Shown: positions 43,128 to 52,277 of the stretch, in pieces
Layout of the letters: every line of letters starts with the position of its first letter
Position numbering within the stretch: position 1 is the first letter of the stretch
Origin: Paraburkholderia caballeronis
GTDB lineage: Bacteria; Pseudomonadota; Gammaproteobacteria; Burkholderiales; Burkholderiaceae
DNA: 64,000 bases
Assembly: GCF_900104845.1 (NCBI RefSeq)
Contig: NZ_FNSR01000001.1
Span: 1,178,001-1,242,000, forward strand
Reading direction: 5' to 3'
Position numbers and translations under genes: made by a program
The notes under the pieces: model-generated
What the model saw: only the letters and a program-made list of their open reading frames with translations
Database searches by the model: none
What the model was told of the DNA's origin: nothing

Positions 43128-43479
43128 CGGTGCCCCTGTCGCTTGTGACGGCGTAAACCTAGCAGACCATCGGGAGCCTATGTTTTTGGGATATCGATCA
43201 CAAAAGAAAAAACCGACATCACGGGTCGGCTGCTTCGTGCCGGTCTGTCCCGGCTGTCCTTTCGTGCGAGTGGGTGCGCCAGCATTTCCAGGCCGGCCGT
43301 AACCGACTGTCATGACCCGTTTCGGCCGCTCGCGGTTCGATATCCAATGGCGCCTTCCGGAGCGCACCGGTCGTCGCGCAAAATATCCACCCGGTGGGCC
43401 AAGGGATAACTCTGCATAGTTCGTGGTTCAAACCGTGCAGTCGAATTGTCCTCGGCGAGGATCTTCTCGCGAGGCATGT
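43128..43479. other. Upstream region of the toxin gene, with terminator
   Basis: 352 bases. On the minus strand CCGAC-CCGTGAT-GTCGG followed by TTTTTTC (43205-43225) looks like a short intrinsic terminator insulating the toxin gene from upstream transcription. No gene is supported. Confidence 0.5.
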
Positions 43480-43770
43480 TTATTTGTCCGATGGCGCGGG
43501 CTGGGGTTCGAGCGAGATTGCCTGCAGCAACAGATCGAACAACGCAGCGAACTTCGTGAGGATCAGGTCGAACTCAGCTTGACAGTTCTCGTCGTCGATA
43601 TTTAGCTTTGCGATTAGCTTTTCGTACTCTGTTCCTTTTCGATGTGCGATGCCGGTTGAGCGCACAGACTGCATGCCTCGAAGAAACGCTGCAAGTTGTC
43701 CCGCATCGAGGTTGAGAGGTGGCCTCGCAAATTCGGACAATCGGATAAGTGGAACGCTCGGGGCCTGAGG
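43480..43770 (-). pseudogene. 3' fragment of a gene cut by IS insertion
   Basis: Coding-like frame, about 96 residues, from APSVPLIRLSEFARPPLNL through SVRSTGIAHRKGTEYEKLIAKL to a natural stop at 43480. The -STG-AHRKG-Y- pattern recalls HEPN-like C-termini, but this is a weak impression. Upstream, the frame runs into antisense of the IS3 orfA, so the 5' part has been lost. The junction lies near 43760-43790. Confidence 0.5.
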
Positions 43771-43801
43771 CGGCGATAATGCCGACAAAGGAACCTTGAA
43801 G

Positions 43802-44140
43802 ATGACGAAGAGAAGCCGACGGACGCACTCAGCCGCGTTCAAAGCGAAAGTGGCGATGGCGGCGGTCAAGGGTGAGCGGACGCTAGCCGAACTGGCGCAG
43901 CAGTTCGATGTGCACCCGAACCAGGCCACTGAATGGAAGCGGCAGTTGCAGGAGCGTGCCGCCGACGTGTTTGGCGCAGGGGGCACGGCGTCGAGCGAGC
44001 CGCAAGTCGATTTGAAGGAGCTACATGCGAAGATCGGTCAGCTCACGCTGGAGAACGCTTTTTCATATGGCCTGTTTTTGCAAGCGGGACGAGCACCGTT
44101 CTCGCTGCCGCGATCTCGAACGTCAACGTATCCGACCTGA
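43802..44140 (+). mobile_element. Truncated IS3-family orfA (transposase N-terminal part)
   Basis: ATG 43802 opens MTKRSRRTHSAAFKAKVAMA, the IS3-family OrfA helix-turn-helix region, with AELAQQFDVHPNQATEWKRQ and ELHAKIGQLTLEN. Intact relatives continue LTLEND-FLEGAL; here similarity ends at LTLENAFSYG near 44060. The frame then reads unrelated sequence to a stop at 44140. OrfB with the DDE domain is missing, so it cannot transpose. No clear terminal inverted repeat was identified. Confidence 0.75.
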
Positions 44141-44355
44141 TGGGTAACGCGGCACACGGGCTGTTTGTCGACGATGGATCAAGCTCATATCCGCGGACTG
44201 GTTACCGCATTTCATCTTTCCGTCACGGGGCTGCCTCGCTCTTAATAACGGAGATCACGCAGTTGCGTGCTCACAAAAAAGTCTCGAGGATTCCCCTCAT
44301 CGTGCCCGGTGCCGCGTTACCGATCAGGTGGAAGAAGTCAGTTCTGCAATAGCCC
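44061..44355 (+). other. Unassigned fragment between two IS remnants
   Basis: Following the IS3 break, a second frame (ASGTSTVLAAAISNVNVSDL and onward to a stop near 44352) has moderate coding character but no start and no recognised family. It is probably a piece of a gene scrambled by insertions. Confidence 0.35.
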
Positions 44356-44396
44356 CTCCGTATTTCAGCGGATGGATGAGGGAGTTGCTTGAATGC

Positions 44397-44670
44397 TCAG
44401 GTTGGTTGCAGTCGCGTTCCGATGTCCCAGATGAAGCCGGATAGTTCGCGGGCGATGGCTGCACACGTCTTGTTCTGATGAAGACCACGTGCCCGCAGTC
44501 GGCGAAATCTGTGACAGAGCCGAAGCTGCGCTTTCCACGCAATCTCGATGATGGATTGAGGTTGGCCTTCCAAGCGAGGCTGAAGCGATTCACCGATTCT
44601 CGCCGGCAGCCGGTAGTTCCATGCTGCTTCGACAAGTGTCGGCGTGGCGAACGCTCGAAGGCTCCCTGAC
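44397..44670 (-). mobile_element. Decayed IS110-family transposase C-terminus
   Basis: Reading the minus strand without a start codon, the frame from about 44669 to the stop at 44397 gives VEAAWNYRLPARIGESLQ, SIIEIAWKAQLRLCHRFRRL and KTCAAIARELSGFIWDIG. This matches the well-known C-terminal pattern of IS110/IS116/IS902 transposases (W-Y-P-...-IAWKAQ-RLC-R-R-L-ARG-...-AIARELAGF-W). Only about 90 residues remain; the DEDD domain and the serine region are lost. Confidence 0.75.
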
Positions 44671-44739
44671 GCGGCAAGAGAAATCGCCGGGGTAGCCGTG
44701 AAACTTTGCCCGGTGATGGGCTAATTGATGGGCTGAGAA

Positions 44740-44775
44740 AAACAAAAACCCCGTAAGTCCTTGAACTTACGGGGC
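44740..44775 (-). terminator. Intrinsic terminator of tRNA-Ser(TGA)
   Basis: Stem CCCCGTAAGT (44750-44759) and ACTTACGGGG (44765-44774). On the minus strand it is followed by TTTTTGTTTTT. Confidence 0.92.
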
Positions 44776-44790
44776 TTCAGCTGCCTTCAT

Positions 44791-44880
44791 TGGCGGAGGC
44801 GGTGAGATTCGAACTCACGGAAGGGTTGCCCCTTCGCCGGTTTTCAAGACCGGTGCATTCAACCACTCTGCCACACCTCC
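44791..44880 (-). tRNA. tRNA-Ser (anticodon TGA)
   Basis: 90-nt class II tRNA. The acceptor GGAGGTG begins at 44880 and CCA is encoded at 44793-44791. The anticodon stem-loop CCGGT-CTTGAAA-ACCGG gives TGA, reading UCA. A long variable arm and GTTCGAATC T-loop are present. A TACAAT -10-like element lies just upstream. Its 3' end borders the accessory island, so it is the likely integration target. Confidence 0.97.
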
Positions 44881-44934
44881 GAAGGCGCGCATTGTAACCC
44901 GAAACCCCGCGCCGCCGGCAGCGTCGCGAGCGCG

Positions 44935-46152
44935 TTACTCCGCATCCTTCAGGAACAGCTCCTGCAGATCGTTGAGGAACCGCTGACCCAGCGGTGTCGG
45001 CGCAATCCGCTCGTGGTCGCGCGCGATCAGCCCGCGCCGTTCCGCGTCCCGAAGCGCCGGCTCGATCGACGTCATCGGCAACCCGGTGCGCTCGACGAAC
45101 CGATGCACCGGAAAGCCCTCGACGAGCCGCAGCGCGTTCAGCATGAATTCGAACGGCAGATCGCGCGGCCCCACTTCATGCTCTTCCTGGACCGGCGTTC
45201 CCGCGCGCGCCTGCTCGATGAACGTCGCCGGATGCCTGTAGCGCGCCTGCCGCACGATCCGCTCCGGGAACGACAGCTTCGTATGCGCGCCCGCGCCGAT
45301 CCCGAGGTAATCGCCGAAGCGCCAGTAGTTCAGGTTGTGGCGGCTCTGCCGGTGCGGCTTCGCATACGCGGACACCTCGTAGCGCGCGTAGCCGGCCGCC
45401 GCGGTGCGCTCGTGGATCCAGTCCTGCATGTCGGCCGACGCGTCGTCGTCCGGCAGCGCGGGCGGGAACTTCGCGAACAGCGTATTCGGCTCCATCGTCA
45501 GGTGGTACAGCGACAGATGCGGCGGCGCATACGACAGCGCGGTCTCGATGTCGGCCTGGCATTCGGCGAGCGTCTGCTGCGGCAGCGCGAACATCAGGTC
45601 GAGATTGAAGTTGTCGAAGGTCCGCGCGGCCACGTCGACCGCATGGCGCGCCTGCGTCGCGTCGTGGATGCGGCCGAGCGCCTTCAGGTGCGCCTCGTTG
45701 AAGCTCTGGATGCCGACCGACAGCCGGTTCACGCCGCTCGCGCGGAACTGCGCGAACTTGTCGGCTTCGAACGTGCCGGGGTTCGCTTCCATCGTGATTT
45801 CCGCGTCGGCATCGAGCGGCAGCAGCGCGCGCACGTCCGACAGCAGCCGGTCGAGTCCGTGCGCGGACAACAGGCTCGGCGTGCCGCCGCCGATGAACAC
45901 GGTATGCACCTGCCGTCCCCAGACGAGCGGCAGCGCCTGTTCGAGGTCGGCGCGCAGCGCGTCGAGGTAGTCGTCCTCGGGGAAGCGCTCGCCTTTCCAC
46001 TCGTGCGAGTTGAAGTCGCAGTACGGACACTTGCGCACGCACCACGGAAAATGCACGTACAGCGCGAGCGGCGGCAGCGCCGTGAGTCGAATGCGGCCCG
46101 GCATGGTGAACGCGGGGATCACGCCGGCGCCGGTCGTCGGGGCGGGGCTCAC
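44935..46152 (-). CDS. hemW: Haem chaperone HemW (radical SAM)
   Basis: Radical-SAM protein related to coproporphyrinogen dehydrogenase, now considered a haem chaperone. The cluster motif CVRKCPYC is near residues 31-38, followed by DFNSHEW, FIGGGTPSLL and ANPGTFEADKF. GTG 46152 is chosen because it overlaps the rdgB stop as GTGA, giving 405 residues; ATG 46104 (MPGRIRLTAL) is the alternative. The C-terminal winged-helix HemN_C part (GFPVHRFVERTGLPM) is intact. Confidence 0.93.
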   Translation of the reverse strand: MSPAPTTGAGVIPAFTMPGRIRLTALPPLALYVHFPWCVRKCPYCDFNSHEWKGERFPEDDYLDALRADLEQALPLVWGRQVHTVFIGGGTPSLLSAHGLDRLLSDVRALLPLDADAEITMEANPGTFEADKFAQFRASGVNRLSVGIQSFNEAHLKALGRIHDATQARHAVDVAARTFDNFNLDLMFALPQQTLAECQADIETALSYAPPHLSLYHLTMEPNTLFAKFPPALPDDDASADMQDWIHERTAAAGYARYEVSAYAKPHRQSRHNLNYWRFGDYLGIGAGAHTKLSFPERIVRQARYRHPATFIEQARAGTPVQEEHEVGPRDLPFEFMLNALRLVEGFPVHRFVERTGLPMTSIEPALRDAERRGLIARDHERIAPTPLGQRFLNDLQELFLKDAE

Positions 46153-46781
46153 GCGTCCTCCGTAAGCCGCGCGAGCAGTTGGCGCAGCGCGATCGCGCGA
46201 TGGCTCGATGCGTTCTTCACCGCCGGATCGAGTTGCGCGGCGGTCGCGCCGAGTTCGGGGATGAAGAAGTACGGGTCGTAGCCGAAGCCGTTGTCGCCGC
46301 GCGGCGCATCGAGCACCTCGCCGTGCCAGCGGCCTTCGGCGATCAGCGGCTCGGGATCGTCCGCGTGGCGCACGAGCGCGAGCACGCAGTAGTAATACGC
46401 GCGGCGATCCGCGTGTGCGTTCAGGCGCTCGACCAGCAGCGCGTTGTTCGCCGCGTCGCTCTTCTCGCCGCCGGCCAGTTGCGCATAACGCGCCGAATGC
46501 ACGCCGGGCGCGCCGTGCAGCGCGCGCACGCACAGGCCCGAATCGTCGGCGAGCGCCGGCAGGCCGGTGAGCTTCGCCGCGTGCCGCGCTTTCGCCAGCG
46601 CGTTCTCGACGAAGGTCGGATGCGGCTCTTCCGCTTCCGGCACGTTCAGCGCGCCCTGCGGCACGAGTTCGATGCCGGCCGCGCCGAGCAGCGCCGCGAA
46701 TTCGCGCAGCTTGCCCGCGTTGTTCGACGCGAGCACGACGCGCGACAGCGCGCCGTCCGCTGCGTTCACGGTGTCAGCCAT
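46149..46781 (-). CDS. rdgB: dITP/XTP pyrophosphatase
   Basis: Ham1-family enzyme hydrolysing ITP, dITP and XTP to keep deaminated purines out of nucleic acids. It has [17 protein letters not shown] near the start, [27 protein letters not shown] (metal/substrate site), and [17 protein letters not shown]. It is 210 residues. It overlaps rph by 8 bp upstream and hemW by 4 bp downstream, forming one rph-rdgB-hemW operon. Confidence 0.96.
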   Translation of the reverse strand: MADTVNAADGALSRVVLASNNAGKLREFAALLGAAGIELVPQGALNVPEAEEPHPTFVENALAKARHAAKLTGLPALADDSGLCVRALHGAPGVHSARYAQLAGGEKSDAANNALLVERLNAHADRRAYYYCVLALVRHADDPEPLIAEGRWHGEVLDAPRGDNGFGYDPYFFIPELGATAAQLDPAVKNASSHRAIALRQLLARLTEDA

Positions 46782-47523
46782 GCGCGATCTCCAGCGCCGC
46801 CTTCTGCTTGCCGATCAAGTCACGGATGCCGCTTTGCGCGAGGTCGAGCAGCGCGTTCATCTCGTTGCGCGAGAACGGCGCGCCCTCGGCGGTGCCCTGC
46901 ACTTCGACGAGGCCGCCGGCGCCGGTCATCACGACGTTCATGTCGGTATCGCAGCGCGAGTCCTCCGCGTAATCGAGGTCGAGCACCGGCTGGCCTTCGT
47001 AGATGCCGACCGAAATCGCGGCGACGTAATCGGTGATCGGCGAGCTTTCGATGCGGCCGGTCGCGAGCAGCTTCGACACCGCGTCGTGCGCGGCGACGAA
47101 CGCGCCGGTGATGCTCGCGGTGCGCGTGCCGCCGTCCGCCTGCAGCACGTCGCAGTCGAGGTTCAGCGTGCGCGGGCCGAGCGCTTCGAGGTCGAACACC
47201 GCGCGCAGCGCGCGGCCGATCAGCCGCTGGATCTCCTGGGTGCGGCCGGTCTGCTTGCCGCGCGCGGCTTCGCGGTCGCTGCGCGTGTGGGTGGCGCGCG
47301 GCAGCATCCCGTACTCGGCGGTGAGCCAGCCCTGGCCGCGGTCGCGCAGGAACTCGGGTACGCGCTCGGAGACGCTCGCGGTGCACAGCACCTTCGTGTC
47401 GCCGAACTCGACGAGCACCGATCCTTCGGCATACTTCGTATAGTGGCGCGTGATGCGGACGTCGCGGAGCTGGTCGGCAAGGCGGCTGCTCGGGCGGCCG
47501 GGGCGCGGGATGGATTCGGTCAT
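46774..47523 (-). CDS. rph: Ribonuclease PH
   Basis: Phosphorolytic 3'-5' exoribonuclease trimming tRNA 3' ends. ATG 47523 ([20 protein letters not shown]) gives 249 residues. Motifs are [33 protein letters not shown] and [20 protein letters not shown]. It is first of the rph-rdgB-hemW operon, divergent from yicC. Confidence 0.96.
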   Translation of the reverse strand: MTESIPRPGRPSSRLADQLRDVRITRHYTKYAEGSVLVEFGDTKVLCTASVSERVPEFLRDRGQGWLTAEYGMLPRATHTRSDREAARGKQTGRTQEIQRLIGRALRAVFDLEALGPRTLNLDCDVLQADGGTRTASITGAFVAAHDAVSKLLATGRIESSPITDYVAAISVGIYEGQPVLDLDYAEDSRCDTDMNVVMTGAGGLVEVQGTAEGAPFSRNEMNALLDLAQSGIRDLIGKQKAALEIAHG

Positions 47524-47749
47524 CGTCGGTTGTGCGCGAGGCACGAGGAGGGGAAAGCGCAATTTTACCGTCTCCGCCGGTTGCGGACAGGCGAGCGCGG
47601 ACGCGGCCGGGAGCGGACCGGCGCGCGACGGGCGTCGCCCGCGCCCGGCGGGGCGCGCGTTCAAAAATGGGATAATGCCGGTTCTCCGCCCCGCGTCATG
47701 TCTGTCCCGGCACGTTCCGGTACCAAGCGCCGGGCGCCTCGATTCTTTC

Positions 47750-47790
47750 GCCGCGCCGCGCCTCGATTCGCCGTCGAGGCGCGGCGCGGC
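47750..47790. repeat. Perfect 17-bp inverted repeat upstream of yicC
   Basis: Arms 47750-47766 (GCCGCGCCGCGCCTCGA) and 47774-47790 are exact reverse complements with a 7-nt loop TTCGCCG. It ends 18 bp before the yicC ATG and lacks a T tract on either strand. It may be a leader hairpin of yicC mRNA or a protein site in the rph/yicC divergent region. Confidence 0.7.
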
Positions 47791-47808
47791 CCCTTCGCGA
47801 GACGAACC

Positions 47809-48735
47809 ATGATCTACAGCATGACCGGCTATGCAAGCGCGACGCGCGAGCTTGCCGCGCCGTCGGGCACCGGCGGCGTGAGCGTGTCAGTCGAACTGCG
47901 CACCGTCAACTCGCGCTTTCTCGATCTCAACTTCCGGATGCCGGAAGACGTGCGCGTCTGCGAGCCGACGCTGCGCGAGATGCTGATGACGAAGCTGTCG
48001 CGCGGCAAGGTCGATATCCGGATCAACGTGCAGCGCAGCGAGCAGGCCGCGAACGCGGGCGCGCTGAACCGCGACGCGCTCGACCAACTGGCGACGCTGG
48101 AGCGCGCGGTGCTCGAAGCGTTTCCGGACGCGGGCAGCCTGCGCACCGGCGAGATCCTGCGCTGGCCGGGCGTGCTGGCCGAAAGCGGCGTCGCGCCGGA
48201 GACCTTGCGCGACGCGGTGCTCGGCTGCGGCAAGCAGGCGATCGCCGACCTGATCGACGTGCGCGCGCGCGAAGGCGCGCAACTCGCGAACATGCTGATC
48301 GCGAACGTGACGGAAATGGAAACGATCGTCGCGAAGATCACGCCGCTCGTGCCGGAACTGATCGTCAAGCATCAGCAGAAGATCGTCGAGCGCTTGCAGG
48401 AGGCGCTCGGCATCGCGGCGCCCGAGAGCGGCAACGTCGGTGGCGTGTCGCGCGAGGAGATTTCCGAGCGCATCCGCCAGGAAGTGACGATGTACGGCAT
48501 CCGCATCGACATCGCGGAAGAGCTGTCGCGCCTCACCGCGCACCTGAACGAAACGCGTCACGTGATCGAGAAGGGCGGCAAGGTCGGCAAGCGCCTCGAC
48601 TTCATGATGCAGGAGCTGAACCGCGAGGCGAACACGCTCGGCTCGAAGGCGGCGGCGAAGGAACTCGCGGACGCGTCGATGACGCTCAAGCTGCTGATCG
48701 AGCAGATGCGCGAGCAGGTACAGAATCTCGAATAA
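47809..48735 (+). CDS. yicC: YicC-family endoribonuclease
   Basis: 308-residue protein of the YicC/YloC family, recently described as an endoribonuclease. It opens [14 protein letters not shown], with [20 protein letters not shown] and the C-terminal DUF1732 region [29 protein letters not shown] 47809 is preceded by GAGACGA. It is 12 bp ahead of gmk, a conserved pair. Confidence 0.94.
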   Translation: MIYSMTGYASATRELAAPSGTGGVSVSVELRTVNSRFLDLNFRMPEDVRVCEPTLREMLMTKLSRGKVDIRINVQRSEQAANAGALNRDALDQLATLERAVLEAFPDAGSLRTGEILRWPGVLAESGVAPETLRDAVLGCGKQAIADLIDVRAREGAQLANMLIANVTEMETIVAKITPLVPELIVKHQQKIVERLQEALGIAAPESGNVGGVSREEISERIRQEVTMYGIRIDIAEELSRLTAHLNETRHVIEKGGKVGKRLDFMMQELNREANTLGSKAAAKELADASMTLKLLIEQMREQVQNLE

Positions 48736-48747
48736 GGAAGTCAGAAC

Positions 48748-49440
48748 ATGACCGGCCAGACCAGCGAAGCGAAGCCGCGCAATCCGTATGCGGGCGTTTA
48801 TCCGGGCAACCTTTTCATGGTGGTCGCGCCGTCCGGCGCGGGCAAGTCCACGCTCGTGAACGCGCTGCTCGCGGAAGACCCGGCGATCCGCCTGTCGATC
48901 TCCTATACGACGCGCGCGCCGCGTCCGAAGGAACGCGACGGCGAGCATTACCACTTCACGTCCGTCGACGATTTTCTCGCGCGCCACGCGGTGGGCGAGT
49001 TCCTCGAAAGCGCGGAAGTGCACGGCAATTATTACGCGACGTCGCGCGTGTGGATCGAAGACCAGATGAAGACGGGCCATGACGTACTGCTCGAAATCGA
49101 CTGGCAGGGCGCGCAGCAGGTGAAGAAGCAGTTCCGCAATGCCGTGGAGATCTTCATTCTGCCGCCGTCGCTCGATGCGCTCGAAGAGCGGCTGAAGAAG
49201 CGCGGCCAGGACGAGCCGAACGTGATCACGCGACGCCTGCTCGCGGCGGGCAGCGAGATGGCGCACGCGGCCGAGGCGGAGTATGTGGTGATCAACGAGC
49301 ACTTCGATACCGCGCTGAAGGAACTGCGCTGCGTGGTGGCCGCGACGCGGCTGCGTTTCGCGTCGCAATATGCGCGGCATACAGAGCTTTTCGTGCAGCT
49401 TGGCATTCACCTGCCGCAGCCCGGCGTGTCGGGCACATAA
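48748..49440 (+). CDS. gmk: Guanylate kinase
   Basis: Phosphorylates GMP to GDP. The P-loop APSGAGKST covers residues 27-35, followed by [21 protein letters not shown] and [14 protein letters not shown]. The 230-residue protein has an N-terminal extension of about 18 residues compared with the shortest homologues. rpoZ follows after 38 bp. Confidence 0.96.
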   Translation: MTGQTSEAKPRNPYAGVYPGNLFMVVAPSGAGKSTLVNALLAEDPAIRLSISYTTRAPRPKERDGEHYHFTSVDDFLARHAVGEFLESAEVHGNYYATSRVWIEDQMKTGHDVLLEIDWQGAQQVKKQFRNAVEIFILPPSLDALEERLKKRGQDEPNVITRRLLAAGSEMAHAAEAEYVVINEHFDTALKELRCVVAATRLRFASQYARHTELFVQLGIHLPQPGVSGT

Positions 49441-49478
49441 GGTAGAATGGAACCCTATAGAGAAAGAAGGAACCCGAC

Positions 49479-49682
49479 ATGGCCCGCATCACCGTCGAAG
49501 ACTGTCTGAAACAGATTCCGAACCGTTTCGAACTGGCGCTTGCCGCGACCTATCGCGCGCGTCAGCTCGCACAAGGTCACACGCCGAAGATCGAAAGCCG
49601 CGACAAGCCGACCGTCGTCGCGCTGCGCGAAATCGCTGCCGGCCAGGTCGGCGTCGAAATGCTGAAAAAGGTGCCGGTTTAA
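49479..49682 (+). CDS. rpoZ: RNA polymerase omega subunit
   Basis: 67-residue omega subunit aiding beta' folding and ppGpp response. The sequence [20 protein letters not shown], then [20 protein letters not shown], is unmistakable. It sits between gmk and rel as in E. coli. Confidence 0.97.
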
Positions 49683-49773
49683 CTAACGGCCTGTCGCATT
49701 CGCCTGCCATGTGATTCATACTGCGTGCAGGCCAGTCGCACTCACCAACGGTTCACCTGATACGGAGGGGAAC

Positions 49774-52140
49774 ATGAGCTCCGCACCCTCGCCGGCCGCC
49801 ACGGAAGTGGACCAGGAAGCCGACTCCGCGACGCCTGCACGCAACTACATCGACGCGGTCCTCGAACAATCGTTTCGCCATCTGTTCGGGCCGACCGCCA
49901 CGCCGGAGCAGCCTCGCAAGCACGGCGTCGTCTCGATCGCCAATCTGACCGCTGCGCTGTCCGGCTATATGTCGCCGGACGAGATCAAGGAAGTCAAAGC
50001 CGCGTTCCACTTCAGCGACGAGGCTCACCTTGGGCAGTATCGTCAGAGCGGCGAGCCTTACATCACGCATCCCGTCGCCGTCGCGGAAATCTGCGCCGGC
50101 TGGAAGCTCGACGCGCAGGCGGTGATGGCCGCGCTGCTGCACGACGTGATCGAGGACCAGGGCGTCACGAAGGCCGAGATCGCCGAGCGTTTCGGTCCGA
50201 AGGTCGCGGAACTGGTCGACGGTCTGTCGAAGCTCGACAAGATGGAGTTTCGCAACCGCGAGGAAGCGCAGGCGGAAAACTTCCGCAAGATGCTGCTCGC
50301 GATGGCGCGCGACGTCCGCGTGATCCTCGTGAAGCTCGCGGACCGGCTGCACAACATGCGCACGCTCGGCGCGGTGCCGATGGAAAAGCGCCGGCGCGTC
50401 GCGCGCGAGACGCTCGACATCTACGCGCCGATCGCGCATCGGCTCGGCCTGAACAACACCTATCGCGAGCTGCAGGACCTGAGCTTCGCGAACTTCAATC
50501 CGCATCGCTACGCGACGCTCGAAAAGGCCGTGAAGGCCGCGCGCGGCAACCGGCGCGAAGTGGTCAGCAAGATTCTCGAAGCGGTGCAGCGCGCGATCGC
50601 GGATGCGAAGATCGACGCGGAAGTCACCGGCCGCGAGAAGACCATCTTCAGCATCTACAAGAAGATGCGCGACAAGCAGTTGTCGTTCTCGCAGGTGCTC
50701 GACGTGTACGGCTTTCGCGTCGTCGTGGAGACGGCGCTCGAATGTTATACGTGCATCGGCGCGCTGCATGCGCTGTACAAGCCGGTGCCGGGCAAGTTCA
50801 AGGACTACATCGCGATCCCGAAGGTGAACGGCTACCAGTCGCTGCATACGACGCTGGTGGGGCCGTTCGGCGCGCCGATCGAGTTTCAGGTCCGCACCCG
50901 CAAGATGCACGAGATCGCGGAAGCGGGTGTCGCCGCGCACTGGCTGTACAAGAACGGCGGCGCGGACCTGAACGACGTGCAGAAGCGCGCGCATCAGTGG
51001 CTGAAGTCGCTGCTCGACATCCAGAGCGAAGCGGGCGATTCGAGCGAGTTCCTCGAACACGTGAAGATCGACCTGTTCCCGGATGCGGTCTACGTGTTCA
51101 CGCCGAAGTCGAAGATCATGGCGCTGCCGCGCGGGGCGACCGCGCTCGACTTCGCATACTCGATCCACAGCGACCTCGGCAACCAGTGCGTCGCGGTGAA
51201 GATCAACAACGAACTGCTGCCGCTGCGCACCGAGTTGAAGAGCGGCGACATCGTCGAGGTGATTACCGCGCCCTACTCGAAGCCGAATCCGGCGTGGCTC
51301 GGTTTCGTGCGCACCGGCAAGGCGCGCTCGGCGATACGCCATTACCTGAAGACGATGCGGCTGACCGAGTCGGTGCAGCTCGGCGAGCGGCTCGTCGACC
51401 AGGCGCTGAAGGGCTACGGCTACCAGCTTTCGGACGTATCGCCGGAGGTGTGGGACAAGCTCGTGCAGTGGACCGGCAACAAGGACCGGCAGGAAATCTT
51501 CGCGGACATCGGCCTCGGCCGCCGCGTCGCGGCGGTGATGGCGAAGCGCATCGAGGTGCTGATGAACGGCCAGGATGCGGACGACGACGACCATCCGCCG
51601 CGCGACCCGGCCCATACGCCGCATGCGCCGCCGGTCGTGATCACCGGCACCGAAGGGATGTCGGTGCAACTGTCCGCCTGCTGCCGGCCGATTCCGGGCG
51701 ACGACATCATGGGCTACATCGGCATCGGCTTGGGGATGGCGATCCATACGACCGACTGTCGCGTCGCGCAGCGGATCCACCGGCGCGACCCGGGCCGCTG
51801 GATCGACGTCGCATGGGCGCCGCAGCCGGGCCGGCTGTTCGACGTCGCGGTGAAGGTGCTCGTGAAGAATACGAAGGGCGTGTTCGCGCGTGTCGCGGCC
51901 GACATCACGTCCGCCGATGCGAACATCGTCCACATCGCGATGGACGAGGATCTGTCGCAGGAGTCGAACCTGCTGCGCTTCGTGATCCAGGTCAGCGACC
52001 GCGTACACCTCGCGAACGTGATGCGTCGGGTTCGGACGAACCCGGATGTCATGCGTATCGCACGCGAGCGGCCGAGCGACGATACGCATCACCGTCACGA
52101 CGGCGGCATGCGGATCGACCGGGAGCGGGCGGACTACTGA
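49774..52140 (+). CDS. Bifunctional (p)ppGpp synthetase/hydrolase
   Basis: Rel/SpoT-type stringent-response enzyme, 788 residues. The HD hydrolase is intact (H123-D124 and E127-D128 in LLHDVIEDQ). The synthetase domain has KTIFSIYKKMRDKQ and YIAIPKVNGYQSLHTTLVGP. The TGS domain (VFTPKSKIMALPRGATALDF), a zinc-finger-like CC region (SACCRPIPGDD) and the C-terminal ACT domain are present. ATG 49774 follows GGAGGGG. Both activities are therefore predicted. It is named spoT or relA in Burkholderia annotations. Confidence 0.95.
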   Translation: MSSAPSPAATEVDQEADSATPARNYIDAVLEQSFRHLFGPTATPEQPRKHGVVSIANLTAALSGYMSPDEIKEVKAAFHFSDEAHLGQYRQSGEPYITHPVAVAEICAGWKLDAQAVMAALLHDVIEDQGVTKAEIAERFGPKVAELVDGLSKLDKMEFRNREEAQAENFRKMLLAMARDVRVILVKLADRLHNMRTLGAVPMEKRRRVARETLDIYAPIAHRLGLNNTYRELQDLSFANFNPHRYATLEKAVKAARGNRREVVSKILEAVQRAIADAKIDAEVTGREKTIFSIYKKMRDKQLSFSQVLDVYGFRVVVETALECYTCIGALHALYKPVPGKFKDYIAIPKVNGYQSLHTTLVGPFGAPIEFQVRTRKMHEIAEAGVAAHWLYKNGGADLNDVQKRAHQWLKSLLDIQSEAGDSSEFLEHVKIDLFPDAVYVFTPKSKIMALPRGATALDFAYSIHSDLGNQCVAVKINNELLPLRTELKSGDIVEVITAPYSKPNPAWLGFVRTGKARSAIRHYLKTMRLTESVQLGERLVDQALKGYGYQLSDVSPEVWDKLVQWTGNKDRQEIFADIGLGRRVAAVMAKRIEVLMNGQDADDDDHPPRDPAHTPHAPPVVITGTEGMSVQLSACCRPIPGDDIMGYIGIGLGMAIHTTDCRVAQRIHRRDPGRWIDVAWAPQPGRLFDVAVKVLVKNTKGVFARVAADITSADANIVHIAMDEDLSQESNLLRFVIQVSDRVHLANVMRRVRTNPDVMRIARERPSDDTHHRHDGGMRIDRERADY

Positions 52141-52277
52141 GGTCCGAGAGCGGGCGGGGCGGCGGATGCCGTCCGCTTCGCTCGTCGCGCGCGGCGGGTT
52201 CCGCTCTTGCGTCGTCAGATTCCCGATTGCCTGCTGCGGCAGGCTGACCGTTTCCGATCCGATGCAAGGAGCACGCG

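Noticed and set aside
40671..44790. A prophage
   Set aside because: No integrase, capsid, tail, terminase or lysis gene is present; the lone DUF2591 gene at 52.3 kb is elsewhere and isolated.
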